DNA from: Rotaria socialis | Taxonomy: Eukaryota > Rotifera > Eurotatoria > Philodinida > Philodinidae | Assembly: GCA_905331475.1 (NCBI GenBank) | Contig: CAJNYU010003750.1 | Location: 19,371 to 83,370, forward strand | Length of the DNA: 64,000 nt | Direction of reading: 5' to 3' | Shown here: positions 1 through 13,268 of the stretch, piece by piece | Position numbering within the stretch: position 1 is the stretch's first letter | Layout: the number at the start of each line of letters is the position of its first letter | Position numbers and translations under genes: made by a program | The notes under the pieces: generated by a model | What the model saw: the letters and a program-made list of their open reading frames with translations, nothing else | What the model was told of the DNA's origin: nothing | Databases searched by the model: none

Positions 1-508
1 AAAATGGTGAGCGTTGATGAGTATGTATAGTATAGGAGAAAAAACGTATACCCGTGATGAAAGCCATGAATTCTATGCTTCGCTTCACATTAACAACGAT
101 GAATAATGATAGTAAACGTAAAAAATCGAAACCAATAGAATGTGAAAAAATACAGGCTCGACATCGTTTATTCAACGTATATGAATAACTTATTAATGTA
201 CTATCGGTATTTTTATTTTCATCATAGTACTTGATTGCAACTGGATGAAACGTTTTTTTAATATTTAATTTTAATTGAAGATCTATGGTTACTCATTTAA
301 ATGCAAATGTAATTTCTTCAACTTAAATTACAACTATCACAAACTGTTTAAAGTCATAATCGTCTTAGATCAGTCTTGTAATTAATTTATGGCTATTTGC
401 TTTTTCTATAAAACATTATGTCACTGTATAAAAATAACAAAATTATTTTTCCTGATATGAATGGATAAGTAACAATCATTTTTATTTATTTTTTCCAATA
501 CTACTATT
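1..508. other. Upstream non-coding region of the glycosyltransferase duplication
   Basis: No gene is seen here. From about 213 onward the sequence is nearly the same as the stretch starting at about 1543, so it is the upstream part of a tandem duplication. The first 212 bases are AT-rich and show nothing recognisable. Confidence 0.6.
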
Positions 509-1192
509 ATGATATACAATCGGTTGATTAGTATTTCATTTCAACAGAGATGCTTTATTTTCTATATCCCTCTAGCAATGTGTATTTCATGCACTCTTTT
601 TCTTTTATATACCCCATTACTTAAATTGCAATGCTTTGTATGCGTGCATCGTACTATGCCCAAAAATGAAACTACAATTTATGATTTACTATACAATAGA
701 ACAAATCCAATCAATCAGGTCTCTGTGTATTACCGTCAAGCAACTTCAGCTCGAAATTCTTCATATCCATATATCAGTGGTGATGCATTTCGAGCATTTG
801 CTGATTATGTTTACGATGAAACAAGACAAGATAAATTAAGCTTAGTTAAATATGGTGAAATTATTTTTGTAAAAACTGATAGTCTATTGAATTTTTTCAA
901 GTCACCATTTGATTCCATAAAAGAACCATTCGTATTAGTTACGCATAATAGTGATGCCTCAGCACCAGCTATTTATGAATCATATTTATTAAATCCAAAG
1001 ATTCTTATTTGGTATGCATCGAATCCGAGTGTAAGAAATCGTGCAAAATTATCTCCTATTCCGATTGGACTACCCAATGCGTATTGGCCACATGGTAATT
1101 TGCGTAAATTCACATTTGCTTTGAGAAATCATCGTAAACCGTGGTCTCAACGAACAAATCTTCTTTATGTTAATTTTGAAGTTGCAAATAAG
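213..1192 (+). repeat. Tandem duplication, unit 1 (partner about 1543-2519)
   Basis: About 980 bases, covering 5' flank and the first two thirds of a glycosyltransferase gene, are repeated at about 1543-2519 with scattered substitutions only. Similarity stops abruptly at about 1192, just after the codons for VANK. The two units are separated by about 350 bases of unrelated sequence. The high similarity in non-coding flank suggests a fairly recent duplication or ongoing gene conversion. Confidence 0.85.
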
Positions 1193-1228
1193 AAATGGTT
1201 GAGTTATCGAAAAAATTATCATTTTTGA
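509..1228 (+). pseudogene. Truncated copy of exostosin-like glycosyltransferase
   Basis: This 239-codon frame matches residues 1-228 of the intact copy at 1836-2909 almost residue for residue, including the N-terminal membrane anchor. It then runs into 11 unrelated residues and a stop. The missing C-terminal third holds the best conserved glycosyltransferase motif (SPPGGGTDCHRTWE in the intact copy), so a product would very probably lack activity. The frame before the break is open, so the break is young or the truncated product is tolerated. I call it a duplication-derived pseudogene; a short expressed isoform cannot be excluded. Confidence 0.75.
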
Positions 1229-1542
1229 CCAGACCATCCCTGAGGAGGGGTACAGGGATTTTTTCAAAAAACAAATTTTTCTCAGAATTATTCACAACAT
1301 ATATAAATTGACTCAGTTTTTAACGCTGATTCCGAATCTGATATTAGTTTTGAGCTAAATCGCAGCTTTCTAACGAAACATCGCCTGGAAAACGTCTCAA
1401 AATGTACAAAAACTGCATCCAGAAATCAAATTGCCTAGTTTCTCGTGATAATTTTGGTGTTCAGACATTCCAGAATGACTCATATGTCCCATGCACTTTT
1501 TGCAGTACACATAACTCTCGGATAAAATCCGAAGTTTCCACA
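1193..1542. other. Spacer between the duplicated units
   Basis: No gene apart from the chimeric tail of the truncated copy. At about 1390-1435 it shares a 16-base string (TGGAAAACGTCTCAAA) and a following AAATCAAATT with the palindrome arms at 57.8-58.4 kb, so it may contain a fragment of the same dispersed repeat. Otherwise nothing is recognised. Confidence 0.4.
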
Positions 1543-1835
1543 TTTTTATCATAGTATTTAATTGCAAGTTGATGAAACGTTCGTTTAATATTTAATTTTG
1601 ATAGAAGATCTATGGTTACTCATTTAAATGCAAATGTGATTTCTTCGACTTAAATTACAACTATCACAAACTGTTTAAAGTCATAATCGTCTTAGATCAA
1701 TCTTGTAATTGATTTATGGCTATTTGCCTTTTCGATAAAATTTTATGCGACTATATAAAAATAACAAAATTATTTTTCCTGATATGAAAGGATAAGTAAC
1801 AATCATTTTTATTTATTTTTTCCAATACTACTAAT

Positions 1836-2909
1836 ATGATATACAATCGGTTGATTTGTAGTTCATTTCAACAGAGATGCTTTATTTTCTATATCCCTCT
1901 AGCAACGTGTATTTCTTGCACTTGTTTTCTTTTATCTACCCCATTACTTAAGTTTCAATGCTTTGTATACGTGCATGGCACTATGCCCAAAAATGAAACT
2001 GCATTTTATGATTTACTATGCAATAGAACAAATCCAATCAATCAGGTCTCTGTGTATTACCGTCAAGCAACGTCAGCTCGAAATTCTTCATATCCATATA
2101 TCAGTGGTGATACATTTCGAGCATTTGCTGATTATGTTTACGATGAAGCAAGACAAGATAAATTAAGCTTAGTTAAATATGGTGAAATAATTTTTGTAAA
2201 AACTGATAATCTATTCAATTTTTTCAAGTCACCATTTGATTCCATAAAAAAACCATTCGCATTGGTTACACATAATAGTGATGCCTCAGCACCAGCTATT
2301 TATGAATCATATTTATTAAATCCAAAGATTCTTATTTGGTATGCATCGAATCCAAGTGTAAGAAATCGTGCAAAATTATCTCCTATTCCGATTGGACTAG
2401 CCAATGCGTATTGGCCACATGGTAATTTGCGTAAATTCACATTTGCTTTGAGAAATCATCGTAAACCGTGGTCTCAACGAACAAATCTTCTTTATGTTAA
2501 TTTTGAAGTTGCAAATAATAAAGCTCAACGGGCAAAAGCTTTGTTACAAGCATCAAAAATAGGCAATGTAAAAGTAATTAAACAGCGTATCACATTGGAA
2601 ACTTACTTGGAACAGCTAGGAAATGTAAAATTTGTTTTATCACCCCCTGGTGGTGGCACTGATTGCCATCGAACATGGGAGACTTTATATATGGGTGCTG
2701 TTCCTATTGTTCTTTCATCAGGACTTGATCCATTATTTTCAAAAACAAGATCAGTTATTGTCAATGACTGGTCGCAGCTGACACAAGATTTTTTATTATC
2801 ATTCAACTTTTCCCTCAATGACCGCATCATACCAAATGTTTTAAAAGCTCGTTATTGGCGTGAAACACTTTTCAGACATCGACATAATTATTCGCTAGTG
2901 TCACCGTAA
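1836..2909 (+). CDS. Exostosin-like (GT47-type) glycosyltransferase, type II membrane protein
   Basis: A single-exon gene for 357 residues. A hydrophobic segment at about residues 14-38 after a short N-terminus fits a type II Golgi signal anchor with a luminal catalytic domain. The C-terminal part (about 265-310) has the motif KFVLSPPGGGTDCHRTWE followed by LYMGAVPIVLSSGLDPLF, the pattern of the exostosin/GT47 C-terminal region that binds nucleotide sugar. Acceptor and sugar cannot be told from sequence. The start is the first ATG after an AT-rich leader and is shared with the truncated neighbour. A possible polyadenylation context (AAATAAATAAAAT) lies just after the stop. Family assignment is by motif only; another exostosin-related glycosyltransferase is possible. 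Confidence 0.75.
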   Translation: MIYNRLICSSFQQRCFIFYIPLATCISCTCFLLSTPLLKFQCFVYVHGTMPKNETAFYDLLCNRTNPINQVSVYYRQATSARNSSYPYISGDTFRAFADYVYDEARQDKLSLVKYGEIIFVKTDNLFNFFKSPFDSIKKPFALVTHNSDASAPAIYESYLLNPKILIWYASNPSVRNRAKLSPIPIGLANAYWPHGNLRKFTFALRNHRKPWSQRTNLLYVNFEVANNKAQRAKALLQASKIGNVKVIKQRITLETYLEQLGNVKFVLSPPGGGTDCHRTWETLYMGAVPIVLSSGLDPLFSKTRSVIVNDWSQLTQDFLLSFNFSLNDRIIPNVLKARYWRETLFRHRHNYSLVSP

Positions 2910-5316
2910 ATAATTTTATATTTTTCTTAGTGAAATAAATAAAATAGATATGATTGTTTTTTAATCTATTGGCATACAAGCACGATTTTCTTTCCCATTA
3001 TTTATTTTATAAAATAAAAAGCAAACTTGTTTGCATATGCCAACACAAATAATGTAACATAATGTAATGGTAAACAAAATAGAATTGCCTGTTGACCATT
3101 GGATTTTTTTCATTTCCGTATGATTTAACCATCATAGCAATTACAATAGACTATAAATTGACAGTTCCTAATAAGAAATAAAATGATTTCTGAAATATTA
3201 TTAATATCTATAAGTTAAAATATCCGGCAAAGAGAAAATTTTCACACTTGAACATTCATCAAAAGTGATACGATGAAAATTTTCTTTAAATCGAACACAT
3301 ACTATTCAAATATGTCAACAAGCTTTTTTTGAATTCTTTTTCAGCGTACAACTTGTTAAAAAATATCCCAATTCTTGATTTAATTACTGTAATGCATTGA
3401 AGGAACTACGTCAATCATTTCAAAGATCTATGGTGATTATCATTTCTGAACAAGGTTTTGAAATAGAAATGATACCGGGTATTCGAAATTTAGATTTTTC
3501 GTAGCAAAAAATCAACCTTTTATTTATAATTTTTGTACAGAAATAGACACAATTGATTGTCATATAAGAGAACGCATAGTATTCTATCTTTTTTTTCAGT
3601 TAAAGGTTTCCTTTGACTTAGATTTTATTCATATATTCGTTTCCTGTAACATCGAAACACCAATAGTAACATTGAATCGGCAGTGACTAACCTCCAACAG
3701 CATGTCTCTAATCAGAGATAGCTTGACTTTTTTTCCTCCAATCGAACAGGAATATTATTTCCTTGATGACTTCGAGTGAAATACGCTGAAAACAATATTT
3801 GCTAAAAATTACATAAAAGTTGACGAATGTACGTCTGTAAATTGGCAAAGAAAAATACAACATTGTATTTTTTAGTTGAACAATTAATGTGAAATAGTTG
3901 AATAAAAAAGCCAGACACAGTTTAAATTTCCTTTTTTGTTCTCTTTAGTCTTCTGGTAGAGTAAACAAACAGTTAAAATAATTTTTAATAGGTTTTTTCA
4001 CCTTCAGATATCTCTCTACGGTATAGAAAAAAAAACTGATATTTAGATTGTTCCTGAAGGACCTGATAGAGTATCATGCATTTCGTTTGAATTAATATGG
4101 CAATCAATGTGCATAGTCATTTATCTTGTTTTTAATCATGTAAGAAATTTATCTTCTATTCATTTGAAGATAAATAGCATAGAGTAATATAAATATACAA
4201 ATGAGTTATAATAAAAAGAAGAATGAAATTATAATTAAAAAAAATAAGCCTGTAGATAGGTTGCATATTTATCATATTACATTTTCCTTCCTTTCCGATT
4301 GCACCAAATTTTTTACCTGATCTTATTTTGGTCGATTTCTTTTCCTGCTATTTTTTTCCGCAGCTAGATTAGTTCCGTTTTTCTTCTCTCTTATCATTCA
4401 TCTTTCTACACCACAGAATAAGTGCTTCCCAAGAGACTCAAACAGCATCAATAAAGAATTTTTTCTTACTTTCTCTCTGAACCGTACATCAGTTTGTCAA
4501 GTAGCCAATTCATGACGTTTGATGCGGCCAGAAATAAATAACAGAAGGCTGTACAAAAGAGAGATAATTTAATTCATAAACATTCTTTCATTCGTTCATA
4601 CAGAGGACACTAATTTCTAATAGATCATGTATTTTATGTTTCACCGAAAATAAAAACAAGACTTTGCTACTGACAATGTAAGGAAAACGGCCAGATATTA
4701 GATCACTTTCGCTTCACGCCTGTATATACACAATGGTATCACTCACGATTACTGTCTGGTATGCTTTCTCTCAAATTTCTATTTGAAATGAAATGTAATG
4801 ATTTTCGCTGGTTTAGGTTAAGTTGTTTAGCCAACTTATATTTAATAATTTTATTCGCTCAAATCATTCGGATTGTTGGTAAGATTTTCATTTTATTTTT
4901 TCATAATTCCAGCATATAAATCAATGTTTAGATACTAACGTTTTCAATCATCAAACATGTTCAAAGGTTAGTCATATGACTATTTCAATAGTTTATCCCT
5001 GAAATATATTATATATATATAAAGTAAAAAAAAAGAAAGATTAATTTTCAAATATCTGTATAATAATCTTTCCCTAAAAGCTTATAGTCACTATTAATAG
5101 CACTTAATTCACTACGGAGTCTCCATGGATTTCCTTTTTCTCTACGATAAAAACAGAATACAGCATTGCTACAATTACAAACTATGAGAAAAGGGCTTGA
5201 CTTTTCAGACAGATAGTTTCGCTCAAATTCAGTAGCAACTAAGCATGAACAAGAAAAAACTGTCCAATGTCTGAATATTATTTTTTGTTGCAACTCTACG
5301 TATTTAGATTACATCG
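2910..5316. other. Gene-free AT-rich interval
   Basis: No convincing coding region on either strand. There is a short imperfect inverted repeat around AAAATTTTC at 3231-3285. A missing first exon of the following gene could lie here: an acceptor-like TATTTAG precedes the 5317 start, and short ATG frames with hydrophobic codons occur near 4732, but none could be joined with confidence. Confidence 0.4.
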
Positions 5317-8300
5317 ATGATTTCATTTAGCAAATATAAAACATCTGAAATATCATCCAGCGTAAATTATGTCTCTCGTTTTTACAATCAGAACTTTCTT
5401 GCTTATTCTCCTCATCATGATCTGTTAATATTTATTGAGCCCAAACATCAATTGCACGTATACAATGCACAAACCATTCGTCTGATTGTAAATTTACCAA
5501 CTTCGAATATTATTTTTGCTACATCATGCACATCATTATCAATGAATGATCATCGTGATGTGTTTTTCGTATATGAATCACATTTAGAATCAAATATTCT
5601 ATTGCTACGTGTTTGTGAAATGAGTTTCAATAAAATTATACTGCAATTTGAAGAGAAGATTTGTGTTCAAACATTAAAAATATCTTCAAATAAAACAGAT
5701 ATACAAGTTACTGGTTTTACGATAAAGCGTAATCACGCTGGAACTGAAAACTCGATATTATTTATATCGACGGACATTGGTCTTATCTATACTATATTTA
5801 AAACATATTCTGGTATATTGATTAATGAACCTGCTATTTTAACTGATACATTGAATGAAGGAAACGTGGTTACTACTTCATCTGGTATAATCTATTATGC
5901 TAACAAACAAGAAAATACAATTCATGAATTGCGTATAACACACGATTTCCGTATACGATATGGAAAAATAATTAAAAGTAATGGTATCAAATCTCCATTT
6001 GGTTTACTGACAGATGAATGTAATCATTTGTAAGTTAAAAATGTTTCCTCGAAAATGAATTTTGAGATGCGTGCGCTCAAATCGTATGCAATTTCTAGAA
6101 TATCTTGAGACAATAGCCAAGCACGTATTGTAAAATGTTTTGAGTTCTATTATAGATCATTACAGTAATTTCGTTAAATCTTCCACTTTTGGAGGTACAA
6201 AAAAGATTCAAGAGTTCAATGTTTCATGAAATTTTTGAGAAAACATGACTTTTTCATTTTAAAATTACTCTTCTGTATGCTAGAAACAAAACTGATTTCA
6301 AGCAAGTGGTTCATTAATACTGAACATCTTGACATGCTTTTTGTCCGTCGAAAAGGAAATATATTAAATATATAGAATCAAAGTGTATCAAACGTTTCGA
6401 ACTGCGTAGTCATAAATGTATAAACAGAGGAAAAGCGGGAAAAAAAGTTCACTTATTCTAGAGAATTTCAAGTAGAATGTGACGCAAATCGTGGAAAAAA
6501 TGTTCTCTCTATCAATTTTTGTGATGAAAATTGACTATGATAAATAATGAGAAGAAAGATTGGAAGGATAAAAGTTTTCTCATTTTTGTTTCAGATTTAT
6601 AACAACAAGAGCATTGATATTTATAATGTCTCTTCAAAAATATGCAACAATACGTAGTGTATCTTCAAAAACATCATATCTACCGATAACACTTGAAAGA
6701 TTGAATTCGACTTTATACGTTTATACTACAGTTAGAACGGATGCTGAAAAAAAACCATCCAATTGGATGTTTCATTTTCTTTCGTTTATTGGTAAATTTA
6801 TTACTTTGGTATTGTCAAAAATTATTCAATGTTTTTTCTCTTAGATCCCGAGAAACCAGTATTCATTAGTCAGCCCCCGGGTAGGAAAAATGAATTGCCT
6901 GTGTTTTCTATTGCTTTTGATATTATCTTTCACAAATAACTACACCGTTCATCACTCACATTCCCTTCTCATCTGTAGTTGTCAATACAAAACAATCATG
7001 GGACTTCTCGTCGATAAAAACGAACACTGCACAAATATATACCCCTTTCGCTTCTACATCTACTAATATCGACGAAGAAACTTCTATGACAACGCCAAGT
7101 GATTCAACAACATATGAAACTTCTATGACGACGCCAAGTGATTCAACAACATACGAAACTTCTGTGTCATTAATGGAATTTCAAAAGAATTCATCGAATG
7201 GTAATATACCTTATGATGTAAACACGACGATCAATTCTTTAGAATTATTAATAGCTGCTAACGCGTTTACAGCGGGTTTTCCAGATAAAAAAGATGATCT
7301 ATCGCTCAACGAAATTACCTTACTTCAAACTAATATAACACAAGAATTATTAGCAAATTCTAGCTTATATCCAGAAAGCACGTTCTATTCAACTGATCCT
7401 AGTGAAACAGTTTCGGTAACATCGTCAGAAATATTAGAATCTAACAGTCAAAATCTAACTTTTGTGAATTCGCTTACAACATCAAATATTATTGATGGCG
7501 ACACTACTTCAGTAGACAATATAACGATATCAACGGGCACATTCGATGAATATACTCAGTTTTCAACGTTGAACTCTACCTTCACTGCAATTACCATGCT
7601 GAGTACAGATGATAACGACCAAGATTTTGACGAGAAAAATAGGCAAGATACTTCAGAAATCAATGAAGACAAGTCAACTGTTCCATTATCATTACCAAGT
7701 GAGAGTGAGAATGGGTATTTATATTCGTCAACAATAACTCCACCTAATGAATCGATTTCATGGATAGAAAACGCAAGCAGTACTACAAGCTTCAACAATG
7801 ACTCGAACGATAGTCTTAGTGAAAAATTCCCGGCAATCACATACCAACCAATGAATGAGACAGAAAACTCAACATCATTCATGACAGTTACTGATGTCGT
7901 CAATCAAGAGATGACATTGGAAATGAATCAAAACAATGCTTCATTGCTGTCAATAGATGCTAATGTATCAGCTACCCTATACTCATCATCACCGTTTATT
8001 GCATCTAGTACAGTTTCTATTTCCACAATGCATTCTTCATTATCATCATCACTTCACCGTTCACATTCACTTCTGAGCACAAAGCCAACTAAAGTTAATC
8101 GATTATCAACTTCAAGAGAATTCCTAGCAACAACTCAACTAATATCAGCGTCAACTACTGCATCACAAATGACTGATCCTGTCCATGTGACAGATATCAC
8201 TAAGAAAAGTTCCACTAGTGCTTTCTCTGAAGAATCTTCTTCTTTGCCAACTACTACTACTACGACGACGACGCATAATGATAGGTTCACATCTAAATTT

Positions 8301-10325
8301 TCAACCATCGTCTCTAACGAATCACTGACGTCTACAACATTTTTAGAACCAAGTACTATTGATTATACGACACTGAAAACTTCGAATGATGACGAGAGTC
8401 TTGCAGTTACCACTGCTCAAATATTTGAAGCAACAACCGAGCTATCAACATTGTCGTCATCGACTACAGACGAACATTCTACGCTCGCTATAACTTATTC
8501 ATCAACCAAATCGAGTAGGAGTTCTACAAAAGAATTCGATACATATCGAACTCGTAAACGTAAAAACTCGCGTAGAAAATCACGAACATCAACGATTACT
8601 ACAAATGTTGCATTCGTGCAAACAACCAATGTACATCATAGCATGTTAACTTCTACTCTATTCTCTATTTATCATTCAAATTTAACATTTTCTGACCACA
8701 CAACGTTTATAATCAAACCTTCCTTAACAACAAATATACTTCTATCGAATGAATTATTTAAAGAATTATTAAATAGTACAAGTAATTATTCGACTGAAAA
8801 ATGTATTTATCTCAATTTAATCGATATTCCACCATCATCATGGAATCTTTCATTAAACACCACTGAAAGTGTTGTTCTAGATATAGCATTACCACCTTCT
8901 TCTCATATGACCGGAATCACGAATTTAACAATGGGTGATATTGAAGCGAATCACTTATCGACAAATATTATTGGCTTACCTATTAATTTACAAGTTGATA
9001 ACGTACATGCAAGCAAATTTTCATTATCAATGAATCAAACAGATAATAATGTCAATCAATTGCCATCGAATTTAATCATCGGCCGTATTAAGGCTGAACA
9101 ATTTGAATTAAATTTGATAAAGTCAGATAATATGGATATAAACGTTCAACAAATTGATTCTGAAACAGCTGATATTTATTTGGACAGTCAATTTTGTGCG
9201 AATGACAATACTTTAGGAATAAATTTAAATCTTACAAAAAATGGTAAGTTTCACATCAATGGAAGGTAACATTCTATAGAAAATTTTCACAGTGTGTGTT
9301 CGTATCTAAAGATAAGTTGCACTTTTTTTTGCCCAAAAATGAACTATTTGAATGGCAGAAGAGCTCAATTATTCTTTTAATAATAAACATTGCGTTTTTA
9401 TTATCTAATTGAAGGAACTATTCGTTATGGTAATCAAAAACCGATTCATATAGGACCAGTTGTTACTCGATTGAGTATGCCTAAACAATCATGTGGCCTT
9501 GATCAGCCGTTAAAATTTTTTTTTGATATATGCCAAACGGAAAGTCCATGTTTAAATGGTGGTACTTGTACATCTCTTATGCCGGATTATGATAAAGAAT
9601 CTTCTGATGAACAATCAACAGAAATCCGTTATCAATGCAGTTGTCCATTGGATATATCAGGTGACCATTGTCAATATTTAAAATATCCATTTGGCTTTTG
9701 TACAAATGGTGGAACTTTAATTGAAGTCGTTGGCTTAAATAATAAAAAAAGTGAACAATGTTTGTGTCCAGAGGGTTTTCAGGGCGATTTCTGTGAAGAT
9801 AATATTGATGATTGTACAAATATAAAATGTTCTCATCATGGTATATGTAAAGATGATATGAATTCGTATAAATGTTTATGCTTTGATGGATATTATGGAA
9901 ATCAATGTGAAGAAAGAAGTGTGCAAACAGTTTTATTCCAAATTGCAACTAAATCCTTTGCTATTGTAGCAATTTTATTAATTGTTTCTATTGCTTGTCT
10001 TGCTATTGCATGTGACATTCATACTTATTTAACAAGACACAAACAAGTACGAAAACATAGATTAAATAAAATTCGACATACTACATCCAGAGAATTTGAA
10101 AATTCGGTTTGTTTGCTTGATGTTAGTAATGCACTTATTGAAATGAACGATTTATCCACTATGGAAGAAAGAAGAAAATCAAGAAGCCTAAAACATTGTT
10201 CAAAATATTTAAGAAATCAATGTGGCTACCAACAAATTTCAATAAACAAACACATTAAAACATCATCGCAGCAATTATCCGAACATTATATATCATTAGA
10301 TCCAATAGATAAAACAATTTTATGA
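5317..10325 (+). CDS. Surface mucin with NHL-like region, EGF modules and one transmembrane segment
   Basis: Five exons with matching phases: 5317-6029, 6595-6791, 6845-6880 (36 nt), 6979-9243 and 9415-10325, giving 1,373 residues. Residues 1-300 resemble an NHL/LDL-receptor-type beta-propeller fragment (SPFGLLTDECNHLFITTR). About 316-960 is Ser/Thr-rich, expected to be heavily O-glycosylated, with a duplicated 13-residue unit. A conserved-looking non-mucin domain follows, then EGF modules (CLNGGTC...CSCP; CLCPEGFQGDFC; a DDCTN...CLCFDGYYGNQC module) at about 1110-1240. A membrane span lies at about 1251-1273, followed by a basic cytoplasmic tail of about 100 residues. The role is likely adhesion or cell-surface coating. 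The 5317 start lacks a signal peptide, so an upstream exon may be missing. I do not recognise an orthologue. Confidence 0.75.
7081..7158 (+). repeat. 39-nt tandem duplication inside the mucin region
   Basis: Two adjacent 39-nt units (7081-7119 and 7120-7158) differ at only two positions and encode the 13-residue unit TSMTTPSDSTTYE twice. Such in-frame repeat growth is typical of mucin-like segments. Confidence 0.9.
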
Positions 10326-13268
10326 AGTTTTTCGTTTTGCTTTTGCTTTTATTGATCGTTCTTTATTTTCTATTTCATACAAATAATTAATCAAAAATAT
10401 TCAAAATGAGAATTTAAGAATCAATCAGATTCGCTGCTTTTTTGAAAGTCTTATAAGATATGATGATTATCTAAGTTTTCAGCGATTCATTTTTACAATC
10501 AATCAACAAAATCTGTAGGATGCATTATTTTCCTTTAATCGCAAATACATAGCACTAGTAAATTTGACAAATCACTTGCAAAATATTCTGAAGAAATAGC
10601 AATATGGAAAGTTTATTTTGCTTGGAATAATTGAGGATACATCAAAGTGGTAGTAGTGAAGAAATAGATATAGCAATTCGGTGTATTGATTTTACTGTGA
10701 TGTAGTCAGGAATTCGAAAAAGAATCATGCAGTTAGAACGCATCGGGCTCAAGAATTTATAGATCCGACTGATTGAAATCTTCGAAACTGAACCTGATCG
10801 ATCAGGATTTTTGAACCTGGATCTGAATGGTTAGTTTTTGTAGAAGCTAGAATTTAAAAGTACTCTTAAAACTCTCAAGAAATTTTTCTAATCGGGAAGC
10901 AAAATCTTCTACTTTCTATCAAAAAGTTTAAGATTTTTTGAATAAAATGAACGAATACTAAAAAAATAACAGTACTATATGGAGCAAAGTTGTCAGATCA
11001 GAATCCGATGGGGTCTATTGGCAGTTCAGATCAACGATACTAGGGATTGTTATAATCTGTGTGTACACACACAGATCATTAGCATCGTCTATCTCAATAG
11101 CGCTATGGCACAAAAATGTGGATGAGGTGACCGAGGAAACGAAAACAGATGAAAGAAAGACTGACCAAAATCATAAATGGCAGAGATAAAGTAAATAGCA
11201 CTTTCGGTGCTCAATTAATGCCACGATTGTGGAATACAAATCAGAAAACTCGTAAGTCAAAAGGAAAAAGTTGAATCATTTTATATTTTAGGTGCCGTTT
11301 TAAGTCACAAAGGGTCAAAACAAAAGAAAAATGTAAGTGAAGTATGGATGTTACTTTTTCTTTTGCTATAAAATGTGTAAATTATTGAAAGCATGCAGAT
11401 GTTTCCGAACAAAAGTTTAACTATTCGTTCGAAAATGCACTTCATCGGAACGAGTTCACATATGCACTTTTATGAGTTTGCAATTGGTAAGAACTTCCAT
11501 CCGTTTTAACAGCTTTCTTCGATTTTTTGGCAGTGATTTTCAATATCAGCACGAAATAGGATAGTTCAATTTTATTTATAATCAACTACAATATAAATTA
11601 TTAATTGAAGATTATTTATGTTTAAAATAGATGAACTCTATTAAAATTTCTTATGCATATATTAACTAATAAAAAAAAGTATAAAAATGATTATTGCTGT
11701 TTTTGTTATTATCGTTTTCAACATGGTTGTTTATTAAATAAAAGCTGTTAGCGCAATCCCTGTGGGATTAAAATGTGAAATAAGATGAAACTCCTGTTCT
11801 AGAATCCGTCTATCACGACCAGTGGTGGTCTGTGGAGATTCTCTGTTACAGTCTGTATGATGATGTATGGAGTCTCTAGAAACCATCACAGACCGTTACA
11901 GAGAAAATAATTAATTAATTAACCAATTAATTAATTTCTCTGTAAGGGACGATGGATCCAAACTTCTACCCTATATACTTTAACATTCCTTTCAGATCGT
12001 GTTTTACAAAATAATGAAAACGAATGTTTTCAAGTGCATCGATACTTGCTTGTCATGAAGTGACAAACAAGAAACAATTCTCTTGATTAAAATAGCAGAA
12101 CGATTCATTTTCATGCATACGAAGCAGACGAAAGTCATCGGATTGCGATAGATATGGCTAAATGAGTCATTTATAAAACAAATTGCTTCATAACAAAGGT
12201 TTTTAAAAAAGCTATAAATTATTATTCTTGTATAGTTTCAAAAAGATAGCAAGATAGTTTCTCACTGATGTTGCTGATGTTGCCGAACATGATTTTTAAA
12301 TATAATTTAATGATTAAGTATTATTATTAAATACTAAACAGTAATCGAATTCTTCTCAGAGCTATTAGAAATACAGAGATATAATTGTACAATAGAGTTT
12401 GTCGAGTTTTACAAATACTGACATTAGAATACTGCAACTCCACCCGACCTGCTAGCGAGTGCGAATTCAAACTTTCGCTCATAAAACAATAAATATCTGT
12501 TCAGAGTGTGTGGTCACTCATAGGACACTCTTAATCGTATAAATCGTTATTTATAGCAAAAGTGTCTGAGAAATAAAACATTGTTACTTTTTTGACTCTA
12601 TCTTTGAATAAATAAATAAATCAATTCATTATTTTGTCGTTTGTTCAAATGGTACCGTGGTGTTATTATAAGCCAATATATCTGAAAAAACCGAGAAGAT
12701 ATCAATGATGCCACATATCTTGCACAATGTCAATATCTTTTGTGATTTTCAATACTCACAGATAATTCAATTGATTTTGCTCTTGATTTCATAAAAAAAT
12801 CGATTTTGTTGAGCGAAATTTTTATTATAATAAGTTTTGAAGAAAAGCTATTTTCTATGCTAAATAGCTAAATAGATAAGTAAGATAAAAGGTTTGTCTT
12901 TGTATTCCATAAAACTCGTCATTCTTTGGATCGAATTCATCCGCTGTTGACGCATAGTTTTACCTGAGAGAGAAAAAAAAATAGATTATAGAATATTTTT
13001 CTTTTTCGATTAATTACTATTTCAAATATTTATCAAGCTAGAAACTTGACAGTGATGTTCTTATCTGATTACTAGAGTCTCTTGTAATGTCAGTAGGGAT
13101 ATTTCAAAGCAATATTTTATTCTCCATTTAGTTACCCATAGAATTTTTTTTTTATAAGTATCCTATTTCGCAGAGAATACAACACAGATCAATGATAAAG
13201 CAATATAATACGAATTGATACGAGATGTATAACATGAGATTATGTAAAATTAATAATTTTTGTTTTTC
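10326..13268. other. Gene-free interval between the mucin gene and the P450 gene
   Basis: No supported gene on either strand. It contains a small palindrome at about 11062-11080 (CTGTGTGTACACACACAG) and a structured stretch at 11800-11950, listed separately. The rest is AT-rich and unremarkable. Confidence 0.5.
11800..11950. repeat. Foldback-like structured repeat
   Basis: A strong hairpin at 11896-11945 has arms starting TTACAGAGAAA and ending TTTCTCTGTAA around AATTAATT-rich sequence. Just upstream, GGTCTGTGG and the inverted CCATCACAGACC can pair as well. The whole could be the remnant of a foldback or miniature transposon, but no target duplication was found. Confidence 0.35.

Noticed and set aside
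5048-5293. Minus-strand 81-codon frame with several Cys, EGF-like at first sight
   Set aside because: Cys spacing does not fit EGF and there is no supporting neighbour exon; probably chance.
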